A DNA stretch of 26,318 nucleotides from Flammeovirgaceae bacterium UBA2786 (lineage in GTDB: Bacteria; Bacteroidota; Bacteroidia; Cytophagales; Cyclobacteriaceae), in NCBI GenBank assembly GCA_002352225.1, contig DEIA01000072.1, positions 25,084-51,401 of the forward strand. The letters run 5' to 3'. The notes beneath the pieces were generated by a model. That model was not told where the DNA came from and ran no database searches. It saw only the letters and a program-made list of their open reading frames with translations. The position numbers and the translations under genes were made by a program. Below, piece after piece: positions 7,396-15,821 of the stretch (position 1 is the first letter of the stretch; the number at the start of each line of letters is the position of its first letter).

Positions 7396-7592
7396 ATTGG
7401 CTCAGTGATCAGTATTCTGTAAAACGGTAATCAGTAAAATTGAGATTATGGATTACGTTGGAAGTTTTAAGGATATTGAGGGTTAATGCTCAATTCAATG
7501 ATTAGTAAGTCAGCTACTTTCTGCAACCAAGTTCCAATAGTTAAAAACTGAAATACCGACCTGCCCGATAACTGATTACTGACTTACCGATT
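7396..7592. other. Intergenic stretch with small inverted repeats, no gene seen
   Basis: These 197 bases contain TAATCAGT at 7428-7435 and its reverse complement ACTGATTA at 7571-7578, with further degenerate CAGT/ACTG copies around each. A small ATTGAG/CTCAAT hairpin lies at 7475-7494 without a T-run. No open frame with a plausible start, no tRNA and no clear promoter was found. Confidence 0.4.
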
Positions 7593-8750
7593 TTGACCAA
7601 ACCCTACACCACATCCTTCTGGCTCCTTTGCCTTAGCTCCTTACTCTTCTTTGCAAGCTTTAACATGATTATACCGGAATTGCCGGAGTATCTCTCTAAA
7701 CTTGGCGGAAGTGATTACAAAGGTTTAATCATTTCGCTGTTTGCAGTTACGGCCATGGTGTCAAGGCCTTTCAGCGGTAAGCTTGCCGATAGTATTGGGC
7801 GTGTGCCCGTAATGATCTTTGGCGGTGTAGTGTGTTTGGTTTGTAGCTCGCTTTATCCGTTAATCTCATCCTTGATTCCATTTTTTGTACTACGTTTTTT
7901 TCATGGATTTTCTACCGGATTTACACCTACAGGCAATACCGCATATCTTGCTGATATTGTACCGGCAGAAAAACGAGGCGAGGCGATGGGTTTACTGGGA
8001 ACAGCGGGAGCAGTAGGTATGTCGGGCGGGCCCGCGTTAGGGGGTATGCTCAGCAATCAGTTTGGTCTTAACGTAATGTTTTATGCATCATCCACGCTGG
8101 CTCTGCTATCTATTCTTATTCTTATTCGCACCCGCGAAACACTTAAGGCAAAACAAAAATTTTCGATTACCCACCTCAAAGTAAACCGATCTGATTTTTT
8201 TGAACCGTTGGTGTGGGCACCTTGTTTGGTGATGGTGCTTTCTGCTTTTGCTTATGGTGCCGTATTTACACTGATTCCAGATTTTGGACAGCATGTGGGT
8301 GTGCGCAATAAGGGTTTGTTGTTTACGTATCTAACCATTGCATCATTGGTAGTTCGATTGGTAGCCGGCAAAGCATCAGATCGCTTTGGCCGCGAACCCG
8401 TGCTAATGGTAAGCACCTCTTTAATTGTAATCTCGATGTTGGTAATTGGATTGGCTACCACCAAGCTTCAGTTAATGATTGGTGTGGTGCTGTATGGTTT
8501 TGCACAAGGCTCTACTTCGCCTACTTTGCTTGCGTGGGCAACCGATTTAAGCGATAATCGCTTTAAGGGTCGCGGCATTGCTTCGCTGTATATCTTTATG
8601 GAGCTTGGTATTGGGCTAGGCGCATTAATCTCGGGCTGGTTATTTGCAAACGATGAGAATTTATTTTTTCCGGTGTTTTCGGTTAGCTCAGCGCTTGCCG
8701 CAATAGCGTTCTTATACTTACTTTCAAGGCGCAGATTAAAACCACTATGA
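7593..8750 (+). CDS. Major facilitator superfamily transporter
   Basis: A 385-residue inner-membrane secondary transporter with the usual twelve hydrophobic segments. The loop 2-3 motif A is GKLADSIGRVP at 62-72, and its second-half counterpart is GKASDRFGREP at 259-269, which shows the two six-helix halves. FNMIIPELPEYL (23-34) after the first helix and the long cytoplasmic linker around 180-205 resemble drug and metabolite efflux proteins, but no residue fixes the substrate. The first ATG is too far inside (Met25), and an in-frame TGA lies about 20 nt upstream, so TTG 7593 is the likely start. The stop codon overlaps the ATG of the next gene (ATGA), suggesting translational coupling with the YhhN-family protein. 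Confidence 0.9.
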   Translation: MTKPYTTSFWLLCLSSLLFFASFNMIIPELPEYLSKLGGSDYKGLIISLFAVTAMVSRPFSGKLADSIGRVPVMIFGGVVCLVCSSLYPLISSLIPFFVLRFFHGFSTGFTPTGNTAYLADIVPAEKRGEAMGLLGTAGAVGMSGGPALGGMLSNQFGLNVMFYASSTLALLSILILIRTRETLKAKQKFSITHLKVNRSDFFEPLVWAPCLVMVLSAFAYGAVFTLIPDFGQHVGVRNKGLLFTYLTIASLVVRLVAGKASDRFGREPVLMVSTSLIVISMLVIGLATTKLQLMIGVVLYGFAQGSTSPTLLAWATDLSDNRFKGRGIASLYIFMELGIGLGALISGWLFANDENLFFPVFSVSSALAAIAFLYLLSRRRLKPL

Positions 8751-9403
8751 AAAAATCAGCCTTGATTTTCTTTGCTATTGTTGCAATGGCTGATTTAGCA
8801 GCCGTTACTTTCAACATCACCGCAGTAAATGCTGTGGCAAAACCATTACTAGTTCCGGCATTAGCGGTATATTATCTCAGCGCTACTAAACAAAAAAGTT
8901 TTCTCTTTTTAACAGCACTATTTTTCTGCTGGCTGGGCGATGTGCTCCTAATGGTGAAGGGAGAAATGTATTTTATGGGCGGACTTGCTGCTTTTTTAAC
9001 AGGCCATGTACTATATGTTGTGTGTTACCGTAAACTCAGAACGCAAGGAGTTGGATTAAATGGCCCGCAACGAATTCGCTATGCATTGCCTATTGTATTG
9101 GCGGGCACCGGTTTGGTTACAGTCTTGTTTCCTCACCTGGGCAATTTACAAATACCCGTTATGGTTTACGCACTTGTTATTACACTTATGTCGTTACAGG
9201 CCTTATTCCGGTATGGGTATACCAGTAAACCGAGTTTTATTCTGGTGTTTTGCGGGGCCATCAGCTTTATGATTTCTGATTCGCTGCTGGCCATCAACAA
9301 GTTTATGCAGCCCTTGCCATTATCGGGGTTAGCCATTATGCTTACCTACCTGCTGGCGCAATATTTAATTGTAGAAGGCGTGTTAAAGCATGAAGTAAAG
9401 TAA
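8747..9403 (+). CDS. YhhN/TMEM86-family membrane protein (lysoplasmalogenase-like)
   Basis: A 218-residue, roughly eight-helix membrane protein of the YhhN/TMEM86 family. Family marks are KPLLVPALAVYY early on, CWLGDVLLM followed by FMGGLAAFLTGHVLYV, and near the end FMISDSLLAINKF and LTYLLAQYLIVEG. The Asp residues in GDVLLM and SDSLLA are the conserved polar positions inside the membrane. Animal TMEM86B and some bacterial homologues hydrolyse the vinyl-ether bond of lysoplasmalogens; whether this protein does so, or acts on another lipid, is not shown by the sequence. It overlaps the MFS transporter gene by 4 bp, so the two are probably made together. It converges with the next gene across only 25 bp. 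Confidence 0.85.
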   Translation: MKKSALIFFAIVAMADLAAVTFNITAVNAVAKPLLVPALAVYYLSATKQKSFLFLTALFFCWLGDVLLMVKGEMYFMGGLAAFLTGHVLYVVCYRKLRTQGVGLNGPQRIRYALPIVLAGTGLVTVLFPHLGNLQIPVMVYALVITLMSLQALFRYGYTSKPSFILVFCGAISFMISDSLLAINKFMQPLPLSGLAIMLTYLLAQYLIVEGVLKHEVK

Positions 9404-9428
9404 AAGCGGTACTATCGGTTTTAATAAA

Positions 9429-10604
9429 TTATACTTTTGTCAACGCCTGTTCCAGGTCGGCCAGTAAGTCTTCTACGTCTTCAATGCCTACCGAATAGCG
9501 AACCAGACTTTCGGGTATTCCAAGGTGTTTGCGTTGTGCCTCTGTTAACTCAACATGGCTGGTGGTACGGGGTGGTCCGGCTAACGTGCTAACAGAACCC
9601 AGGCTGGCGGCCAGGTGAACAAGTTTGAGATTTGGTAAAAATTGTTCAACCCGGTCATATCCACCATCCAACGCAAAGCTCATCATCCCTCCAAAACCAC
9701 GCATTTGTTTTTTTGCTATAGCATGACCAGAATGAGATTCTAAGCCAGGATAATAAACTGCTTTTACTTTGCTGTGTTGTTGCAGGTAATGCGCAATCTT
9801 CATAGCAGAAGTATTTTGCCGTTCAATCCGTAGTTGTAACGTCTTCATTCCGCGTGCTATCATATAAGCAGGATCGGCCTGTAAACTGGCGCCATTAATT
9901 TCGCGGAATTGAAAAACTTTTTGAACCAGTTCTTTCTTTCCGGCAAGCAATCCACCCATTGCATCAGAATGACCACAGAGAAATTTCGTAGCACTATGCA
10001 CCACCAGATCAGCGCCAAGCGCCAGAGGATTTTGATTGATTGGAGTAGCAAACGTGTTATCTACTACGGTAATGGCTCCTGCTTTTTTGGCGGCTGCAGA
10101 CAATCGCTGAATGTCGATCACTTTTAACGTTGGATTGGTTGGTGTTTCAAGATACACCAGGTCGCATCCTTTCGCTATTTCCATTTCTGCTTCCTCATGA
10201 TTACCCGTTTCGCAAAGACTAACGTGTACACCATACTGAGGTAGAAAATCCAGAAAGATTTTGCTGGTACCCCCATAGGTATCTTTAATAGATACCACCC
10301 GTTTGCCTGCTGTAAGAAAGGTAAAGAGCGTATTGCTTATAGCGGCCATGCCAGTAGCAAAGGCGGTTGCTGCTTCTGCATCTTCTAACACTCTGATTTT
10401 TTCTTCCAATGCGCACACGGTGGGATTGGTATTGCGACTATAAATAAACCCTTCTTGTTGGCCAAGCGCCACTCGTTGCCATTCATTTAGATTTTTATAA
10501 GCGAATGTAACGCTGCTTACTATGGGGGTACTAATAGTGCCGGGGGTATGCACCGGGCCCTCACCTGCCCAAACAGCGGCTGTGCCTTTATGGATTGAAC
10601 TCAT
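9429..10604 (-). CDS. Cystathionine gamma-synthase/lyase-family PLP enzyme
   Basis: A 391-residue trans-sulfuration enzyme of the Cys/Met-metabolism PLP family. The cofactor lysine is Lys207 in VHSATKFLCGHSDAMGG. YSRNTNPT (55-62) supplies the phosphate-binding Tyr-Arg contributed by the neighbouring subunit, and ETPTNPTL (153-160) and VVDNTFATP (180-188) are the expected active-site blocks. The end is LGSVSTLAGPPRTTSH, then RYSVGIED. Members include cystathionine gamma-synthase (O-acyl-homoserine plus cysteine), cystathionine gamma-lyase, O-succinylhomoserine sulfhydrylase and methionine gamma-lyase. Sequence alone does not separate these securely; synthase or lyase seems likeliest. It is transcribed away from a short spacer that also carries the recQ terminator. 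No neighbouring methionine genes help decide. Confidence 0.9.
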   Translation of the reverse strand: MSSIHKGTAAVWAGEGPVHTPGTISTPIVSSVTFAYKNLNEWQRVALGQQEGFIYSRNTNPTVCALEEKIRVLEDAEAATAFATGMAAISNTLFTFLTAGKRVVSIKDTYGGTSKIFLDFLPQYGVHVSLCETGNHEEAEMEIAKGCDLVYLETPTNPTLKVIDIQRLSAAAKKAGAITVVDNTFATPINQNPLALGADLVVHSATKFLCGHSDAMGGLLAGKKELVQKVFQFREINGASLQADPAYMIARGMKTLQLRIERQNTSAMKIAHYLQQHSKVKAVYYPGLESHSGHAIAKKQMRGFGGMMSFALDGGYDRVEQFLPNLKLVHLAASLGSVSTLAGPPRTTSHVELTEAQRKHLGIPESLVRYSVGIEDVEDLLADLEQALTKV

Positions 10605-10670
10605 AAAAAATGGTTATGGTAGTTAAAGTTTTGCCTTATTAATTGGATACAAGGTACGGAAGTAAGCGGA

Positions 10671-10707
10671 TAAAAAACGAGGTCTGAGTTTTGGCTCAGA
10701 CCTCGTT
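10671..10707 (-). terminator. Intrinsic terminator of recQ
   Basis: A perfect 13-bp stem, AACGAGGTCTGAG at 10676-10688 with CTCAGACCTCGTT at 10695-10707, closes a 6-nt loop. On the reverse strand the stem is followed by a run of six T. It lies 20 nt past the recQ stop. It is the strongest hairpin in the window. Confidence 0.9.
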
Positions 10708-10726
10708 GAAAATCAGGTTAAGAAAA

Positions 10727-12922
10727 TTAATTAGCATATTCGCTTAAGAACTTCACACGCATTAAACGCAGGTTATCTTCAGTAAAGTCAGGGTCTTCGT
10801 CTTTTAAGGCATCAACCGCATCTTCAATGCTATCCGTTTCTGATTCCAGAAAATAATCGTAGATCTGTTGTTGCTTATCTTCATCCAGCACCGAATCGAT
10901 ATAATAATCCAGATTTAATTTGGTGCCCGAGTAACAGATATTTTCTATTTCGGTAAGTAATTCATCGAAGGTAATACTTTTCGATTCGGCAATTTCGTCT
11001 AACTCTACCTTGCGGTCTATTTGCTGAATAATAAAGATTTTTATTTTCGATTTGTTTACCGATGACTTCACCACTATGTCCGAGGCCGTCTCGATGTCGT
11101 TCTCGTCTACGTAGGTTTGTATCAGATCCAGAAAATCTTTACCGAACTTGTTTACCTTACCCATGCCCACACCGTTTACCGATGCCAATTCCTCTTTGGT
11201 AGTAGGGTAGGTGGTGGCCATTTCTTCCAAAGAAGGATCTTGAAAGATTACATAGGGAGGCAGATCTTTTTCTTTAGCAACCTTCTTACGCAACGCCTTC
11301 AGCATCTCGAACAACTTCTCATCGTAAGATTTGTTGTTGTTTGATGGCTTATCTGGCGATTCTTCTTCATCGCCTTCGGTAGTAAAGTCATGATCGCGGG
11401 CAAGCTCTATGGAGTGAGGCTTTTTCAAGAAAGCTAATCCCTTACTCGTAATCTTAAGCACGCCAATATTGTCTATATCTTTTTCTAAATATTGATAGAT
11501 TAGCGTTTGACGGATAACCGATTTCCAGAAGTCGGCATCTTGTTGATCGCCCTTTCCGAATACAGACAAGCTAAAGTGGCCATAACTTTTTACGTATTCG
11601 TCTTCCGTTCCCCGAATTACATTAACCAGGTGGCTTAGAGTAAAGCGTTCGTTTGTTTGTTTCGCTGCTTCGAGGGCAATCTTTACATACTCGGTGCCCT
11701 CAAAACGTTCGCGCGGGTTGGTGCAGTTATCGCACATACCGCAATTATTTTCTTTATATTCTTCGCCAAAGTAGTGTAACAATTGTTTGCGCCTGCACAC
11801 CGGACTTTCGGCATAAAATTCCATTTCCTGCAAAAGCACGCGGGCATTCTCGCGTTCTTGTACGGCTTTGTCTTTGTTAAATTTTTCCAGTTTGTTCAAG
11901 TCGTTGTGGCTGTAGAACATGAGGCAATGTCCTTCCAGGCCATCGCGGCCGCTGCGCCCGGTTTCCTGATAGTACCCTTCCAGCGATTTGGGAACATCGT
12001 AGTGTACTACAAACCGAACATCGGGTTTATCAATACCCATTCCGAATGCAATAGTGGCTACAATAATATCAACCTCTTCGTTCAGAAAATCGTCTTGATT
12101 TTTCATGCGCACGTCCGGATCTAAGCCGGCATGGTAAGGTGCGGCTTTAAACCCGTTCACATTAATCAACTGGGCTATCTCTTCTACTTTTTTGCGACTG
12201 AGGCAATAGATAATACCTGATTTGCCTTTATGCTCTTTTAAAAAGCGAATGAGTTGTTTTTTGGTTTCTTTTTTTGGGCGTACTTCGTAGTAAAGATTTT
12301 TTCGGTTGAAGGAAGAGATAAACACATCGGCTTCCTCCATCTGCAGGTTTTTTTGAATGTCGAGCTGCACTTTCGGTGTAGCGGTTGCTGTAAGGGCAAT
12401 TACATTCATATCGCCCAATTGGGCAATCATTGTTTTTATTTTGCGATACTCTGGCCTGAAATCGTGTCCCCATTCAGAGATACAATGTGCTTCGTCAATG
12501 GCAACAAACGATACTTTTACCTTTTGCAGAAATTCAATATTCTCCTCTTTGTTGAGCGACTCGGGCGCTACATATAAAAGTTTAACGTTGCCCGATATAC
12601 AATCTTTCTTAAGTCTTGTAATTTCTCCTTTGCTAAGCGTGGAGTTTAAGAAGCGCGCATTAATGCCGTATGCATTTAATTGATCGACCTGATTTTTCAT
12701 TAGCGCAATAAGGGGAGAGATCACAATAGCCAGGCCATCATTCATCATAGCAGGCAATTGGTAACACAGAGACTTACCTGCGCCTGTAGGCATTATTACA
12801 AAAGTATTTCTTCCGCCAAGTATGTTTTTAATTACAACCTCCTGATTACCCCGGAAATTACCATACCCAAATATTTCCTTGAGTTTTGCTTTTAATTCAT
12901 CTTTCTCTTCTGCCACCACCAT
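10727..12922 (-). CDS. recQ: ATP-dependent DNA helicase RecQ
   Basis: A 731-residue 3'-5' DNA helicase for recombination and replication-fork repair. Motif I is MPTGAGKSLCYQ (44-55, Lys50), the DEAH box AIDEAHCISEWGHDFRP spans 141-157, and the arginine-finger motif VI QETGRSGRDG is at 319-328. The zinc site uses Cys376, Cys394, Cys397 and Cys400 (CGMCDNC). A winged-helix RQC region follows, then an HRDC domain at about 533-606 containing NGVGMGKV. A further C-terminal part of about 120 residues is acidic and helical, probably an added helix-turn-helix domain, making the protein longer than E. coli RecQ (about 610). The ATG at 12922 gives a natural N-terminus. It diverges from kdsD with 48 bp between the starts and ends in a strong terminator. 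Confidence 0.97.
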   Translation of the reverse strand: MVVAEEKDELKAKLKEIFGYGNFRGNQEVVIKNILGGRNTFVIMPTGAGKSLCYQLPAMMNDGLAIVISPLIALMKNQVDQLNAYGINARFLNSTLSKGEITRLKKDCISGNVKLLYVAPESLNKEENIEFLQKVKVSFVAIDEAHCISEWGHDFRPEYRKIKTMIAQLGDMNVIALTATATPKVQLDIQKNLQMEEADVFISSFNRKNLYYEVRPKKETKKQLIRFLKEHKGKSGIIYCLSRKKVEEIAQLINVNGFKAAPYHAGLDPDVRMKNQDDFLNEEVDIIVATIAFGMGIDKPDVRFVVHYDVPKSLEGYYQETGRSGRDGLEGHCLMFYSHNDLNKLEKFNKDKAVQERENARVLLQEMEFYAESPVCRRKQLLHYFGEEYKENNCGMCDNCTNPRERFEGTEYVKIALEAAKQTNERFTLSHLVNVIRGTEDEYVKSYGHFSLSVFGKGDQQDADFWKSVIRQTLIYQYLEKDIDNIGVLKITSKGLAFLKKPHSIELARDHDFTTEGDEEESPDKPSNNNKSYDEKLFEMLKALRKKVAKEKDLPPYVIFQDPSLEEMATTYPTTKEELASVNGVGMGKVNKFGKDFLDLIQTYVDENDIETASDIVVKSSVNKSKIKIFIIQQIDRKVELDEIAESKSITFDELLTEIENICYSGTKLNLDYYIDSVLDEDKQQQIYDYFLESETDSIEDAVDALKDEDPDFTEDNLRLMRVKFLSEYAN

Positions 12923-12950
12923 GATATCGCCTTTAAAATTTTGATTTACT

Positions 12951-12958
12951 TATCTTTG
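12951..12958 (+). promoter_or_regulatory. Candidate -7 box of kdsD
   Basis: TATCTTTG is an exact TAnnTTTG match, 12 nt before the TTG start at 12971 and inside the 48-bp spacer shared with recQ. A transcript from here would have a very short leader. No -33 TTG at the usual distance is visible. Confidence 0.45.
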
Positions 12959-12970
12959 GGCTTTAACTAA

Positions 12971-13951
12971 TTGTTATCAGCATTGAATATAACAAAAAAT
13001 ATCAAACAAATCGCCAAGACCGTGCTAATAAATGAGGCAAAGGCGGTAGAAAACCTGACTAATTTTATCGACAACGATTTCGAGGCTTGTGTAAGGGAAA
13101 TTATCCAATGTAAAGGGCGTGTAGTACTAACAGGCATTGGTAAAAGCGCCATAATCGCCAACAAAATCGTGGCTACCATGAACTCTACCGGTACCCCGGC
13201 CCTGTTTATGCACGCAGCCGATGCCATACATGGCGATCTGGGCATGATTCAAGCCGAGGATATTGTGATTTGCCTTTCTAAAAGCGGAAACACCCCCGAA
13301 ATTAAAGTTCTGGTTCCGTTGCTGAAACGAAGAGGTTCTAAACTTGTTGCCCTGGTAAGCAACACTAAATCGTACCTGGCCGAACATGCCGATTATGTTT
13401 TAAATGCAACCATTGGCGAAGAAGCCTGCCCCAATAACCTTGCCCCCACAACCAGCACAACAGCACATTTAGCTATGGGCGATGCATTAGCAGTTTGTTT
13501 GTTGGAACTGCGTGAGTTTTCAAGCGAAGACTTTGCCCAGTATCATCCTGGGGGCTCGCTGGGTAAACAACTTTATCTGAAGGTAGAAGATGTAATTTCG
13601 AACAAGCAGCTTCCCCTGGTTAAGCCCGATACCTTGTTGCGCGATGTTATTATTGAGATTTCATCAAAAAGGTTAGGAGCAACAGCTGTGGTTGATGGAG
13701 CATCTAACCTGTTAGGTATAATTACTGATGGCGATCTTAGGCGTATGCTGCAAAAAGAAAGTAATATTGCGAACATTAAAGCTGTGGATATTATGACACC
13801 CAAACCCAAAACAATTGAGAAGGATGAATTTGCGGTAAAGGCGTTGCAGCTGATGCAGGAAAACAGCATCTCGCAGTTGGTAGTAGTACACGGTACGCAG
13901 GTAGCAGGGTTTATTCACCTGCATGATTTGCTGAAGGAAGGAATTGTATAA
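12971..13951 (+). CDS. kdsD: Arabinose-5-phosphate isomerase, KpsF/GutQ family
   Basis: A 326-residue D-arabinose-5-phosphate isomerase, the enzyme that turns ribulose-5-phosphate into arabinose-5-phosphate, the first precursor of Kdo for lipopolysaccharide. A SIS sugar-isomerase domain covers about 45-180, with TGIGKSAIIANKI (54-66), HAADAIHGDLGM (81-92), LSKSGNTPEI (102-111) and ending in YHPGGSLGK (191-199). Two CBS domains follow at about 205-326 (the first with ITDGDLRRML), as in KdsD/KpsF. No ATG fits; TTG 12971 is the best start, though a second TTG at 12983 is nearly as good. manC follows 24 bp downstream on the same strand, so the two probably form an operon for envelope sugar precursors. 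Confidence 0.93.
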   Translation: MLSALNITKNIKQIAKTVLINEAKAVENLTNFIDNDFEACVREIIQCKGRVVLTGIGKSAIIANKIVATMNSTGTPALFMHAADAIHGDLGMIQAEDIVICLSKSGNTPEIKVLVPLLKRRGSKLVALVSNTKSYLAEHADYVLNATIGEEACPNNLAPTTSTTAHLAMGDALAVCLLELREFSSEDFAQYHPGGSLGKQLYLKVEDVISNKQLPLVKPDTLLRDVIIEISSKRLGATAVVDGASNLLGIITDGDLRRMLQKESNIANIKAVDIMTPKPKTIEKDEFAVKALQLMQENSISQLVVVHGTQVAGFIHLHDLLKEGIV

Positions 13952-13975
13952 CCAAAAGGATACCCAGACGGGATC

Positions 13976-15052
13976 ATGGATAAAAATCTTTACGTAGTGC
14001 TTATGGCCGGGGGTGTGGGCACCCGGTTTTGGCCATACAGTCGCAACAACAAACCCAAGCAGTTTTTAGATGTGTTAGGAATTGGTAAAACGTTGCTGCA
14101 ATCCAGCTATGAACGCTTTTTGCCACTTTGCCCACCCGAAAACATTTATGTGGTAACCAACGAAGAGCATGAGTCGCTAACCCGCGAGCAATTGCCCGCT
14201 CTTGCACCCCATCAGGTGCTTACCGAATCCATGCGAAAAAACACGGCTCCGTGCATCGCCTACGCAAGCCATAAAATTCAGAAGCTTAATCCCGATGCCG
14301 TGGTTGTGGTTAGTCCGGCCGACCACCTGATTTTAAACGAGGGCGATTTTCAGCAAACTATTGTGAAATGTCTGGAGAAAGCCAAAGACCAGGATAAGCT
14401 TATTACGTTAGGTATTAAACCCACTCGCCCCGAAACCGGCTATGGGTACATTCAATACCTGGATGGCAAGCAAACTCTTAAGAAAGTAAAAACCTTTACC
14501 GAAAAACCTGAGTTGGCTCTGGCTAAAACCTTTTTGCAGAGCGGAGACTTTGTATGGAATGCCGGAATTTTTGTGTGGGGCGTTAAAGCTATTCTGCAGG
14601 CCTTTCAAAAATACTTACCCGAAATGGCCGAAGTATTTGATGAAGCAGCAAGCCAGTTTAATTCAACCAATGAGAAGCAAGCCTTACAAGCCGCGTATGC
14701 ACAAACCAAAAGCATTTCAATCGATTATGGTGTTATGGAAAAAGCCGATAACGTTTATGTGTGGCTGAGTAGCTTTGCATGGTCAGATCTTGGTTCGTGG
14801 AATTCGCTGTATGACAACTCATCGAAAGATGAAAACAACAACGCTATTAGTGCAGAGGCCATGATTTATGAAACACGGAACAGTGTTATCAAAGGTCCAA
14901 AAGATACGCTGATTGTAGCGCAGGGTTTAAATGGCTACCTGATTGGTGCTTTCGATAATGTGTTTATTGTTTGCGAAAAGGATAAAGAAGAACTGTTTCG
15001 CAGGTTTGTAAATGATCTGAAAACTAACCCTAACGGAAACGATTATTTGTAA
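13976..15052 (+). CDS. manC: Mannose-1-phosphate guanylyltransferase
   Basis: A 358-residue enzyme that makes GDP-mannose from mannose-1-phosphate and GTP for mannose- and fucose-containing glycans. The nucleotide loop AGGVGTRFWPYSRNNKPKQF is at residues 11-30. SPADHL lies at 113-118, RPETGYGYI at 151-159, FTEKP at 174-178, WNAGIFVW at 194-201, IDYGVMEK at 249-256 and SDLGSW at 270-275, all in the order of the family. It ends without the C-terminal cupin phosphomannose-isomerase domain found in the roughly 470-residue bifunctional enzymes, so it is the short monofunctional type. It follows kdsD by 24 bp, and its last 10 bp overlap the 3' end of rlmB on the other strand. Confidence 0.95.
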   Translation: MDKNLYVVLMAGGVGTRFWPYSRNNKPKQFLDVLGIGKTLLQSSYERFLPLCPPENIYVVTNEEHESLTREQLPALAPHQVLTESMRKNTAPCIAYASHKIQKLNPDAVVVVSPADHLILNEGDFQQTIVKCLEKAKDQDKLITLGIKPTRPETGYGYIQYLDGKQTLKKVKTFTEKPELALAKTFLQSGDFVWNAGIFVWGVKAILQAFQKYLPEMAEVFDEAASQFNSTNEKQALQAAYAQTKSISIDYGVMEKADNVYVWLSSFAWSDLGSWNSLYDNSSKDENNNAISAEAMIYETRNSVIKGPKDTLIVAQGLNGYLIGAFDNVFIVCEKDKEELFRRFVNDLKTNPNGNDYL

Positions 15053-15783
15053 CCCTTCTGCCGCAGGGCTTCATAAATTGAAATACCAGCAGCTACTGAA
15101 ACATTCAGCGAACTGATTTTTCCACGCATCGGAATTTTGGCTAACCGATCTGCCTCCTTAAGTAATTGAGGTGAAATACCATCTTCTTCTGAGCCCATAA
15201 TCAATGCGAGCGGTGTATTCAGATCAATGTTGTAAAGTAAATCGGTGGCTTTTTCTGTACAGGCTATTATCTGAACACCATTTTCTTTCAAAAACCGGAT
15301 CGTTTTCTTTAAATCTTTTTCCCGGCATACCGGTAAATGACTTAACGCACCGGCTGAAGTTTTCATGGCATCGCCCGTAATGGGTGCATTGCCGCTATCG
15401 CCCATAATAATGGCATCCAACCCGGCACATTCGGCTGTGCGGGCCAACGCGCCAAAGTTGCGCACATCGGTTACCCGATCAACAATAAGAAGGAAAGGCT
15501 CGCGACCTTCCTGATAGGCTTTATCAATTATACCTTCCAGGCTGGCATAACTTACCGTGGCCAGCATACAAATAACACCCTGATGATTTTTTGTGGACAG
15601 TCGGTTGAGTTTTTGCTGGGGCACGAAGGTAAAGGGCACACCATTGTGCTTTGCCATTTGTATTAATTCTTTTATCAGGTCGTTGTTTAGCCCGGCCTGT
15701 ACAAAAATCTTTTCAATTTCGCGCCCGGCTTTAATGGCTTCAATAACGGCCCGCGTTCCAAAAATCATTTCCGATTTTTCCAT
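15043..15783 (-). CDS. rlmB: 23S rRNA 2'-O-ribose methyltransferase (TrmH/SpoU family)
   Basis: A 246-residue SPOUT-class RNA methyltransferase, best matched to RlmB, which methylates the ribose of G2251 in the P-loop of 23S rRNA. An N-terminal substrate-binding domain (about 5-75, FGTRAVIEAI then TKNHQGVI) precedes the knotted catalytic domain. Motif 1 is DRVTDVRNFGALARTAE at 102-118, including the conserved Asn109 and Arg115. Motif 2 is MGSEEDGIS (196-204), and motif 3 is IPMRGKISSLNVSVAAGI (217-234). The HQG start-domain mark favours RlmB over TrmH, though other SpoU targets are possible. It is 38 bp downstream of the GWxTD gene on the same strand, probably co-transcribed. Confidence 0.9.
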   Translation of the reverse strand: MEKSEMIFGTRAVIEAIKAGREIEKIFVQAGLNNDLIKELIQMAKHNGVPFTFVPQQKLNRLSTKNHQGVICMLATVSYASLEGIIDKAYQEGREPFLLIVDRVTDVRNFGALARTAECAGLDAIIMGDSGNAPITGDAMKTSAGALSHLPVCREKDLKKTIRFLKENGVQIIACTEKATDLLYNIDLNTPLALIMGSEEDGISPQLLKEADRLAKIPMRGKISSLNVSVAAGISIYEALRQKGYK

Positions 15784-15821
15784 GAAGAAAGTTTACACAA
15801 AGGTAGAAAAACGCAGCACTG

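Noticed and set aside
9404..9428. Bidirectional terminator between the YhhN-family and PLP-enzyme genes
   Set aside because: The AAAGCGG/CGGTTT pairing is broken by a mismatch and too short to support.
11783..12683. Overlapping forward-strand frames of 107-113 codons
   Set aside because: They are antisense to the conserved recQ helicase domains and look like translated complement.
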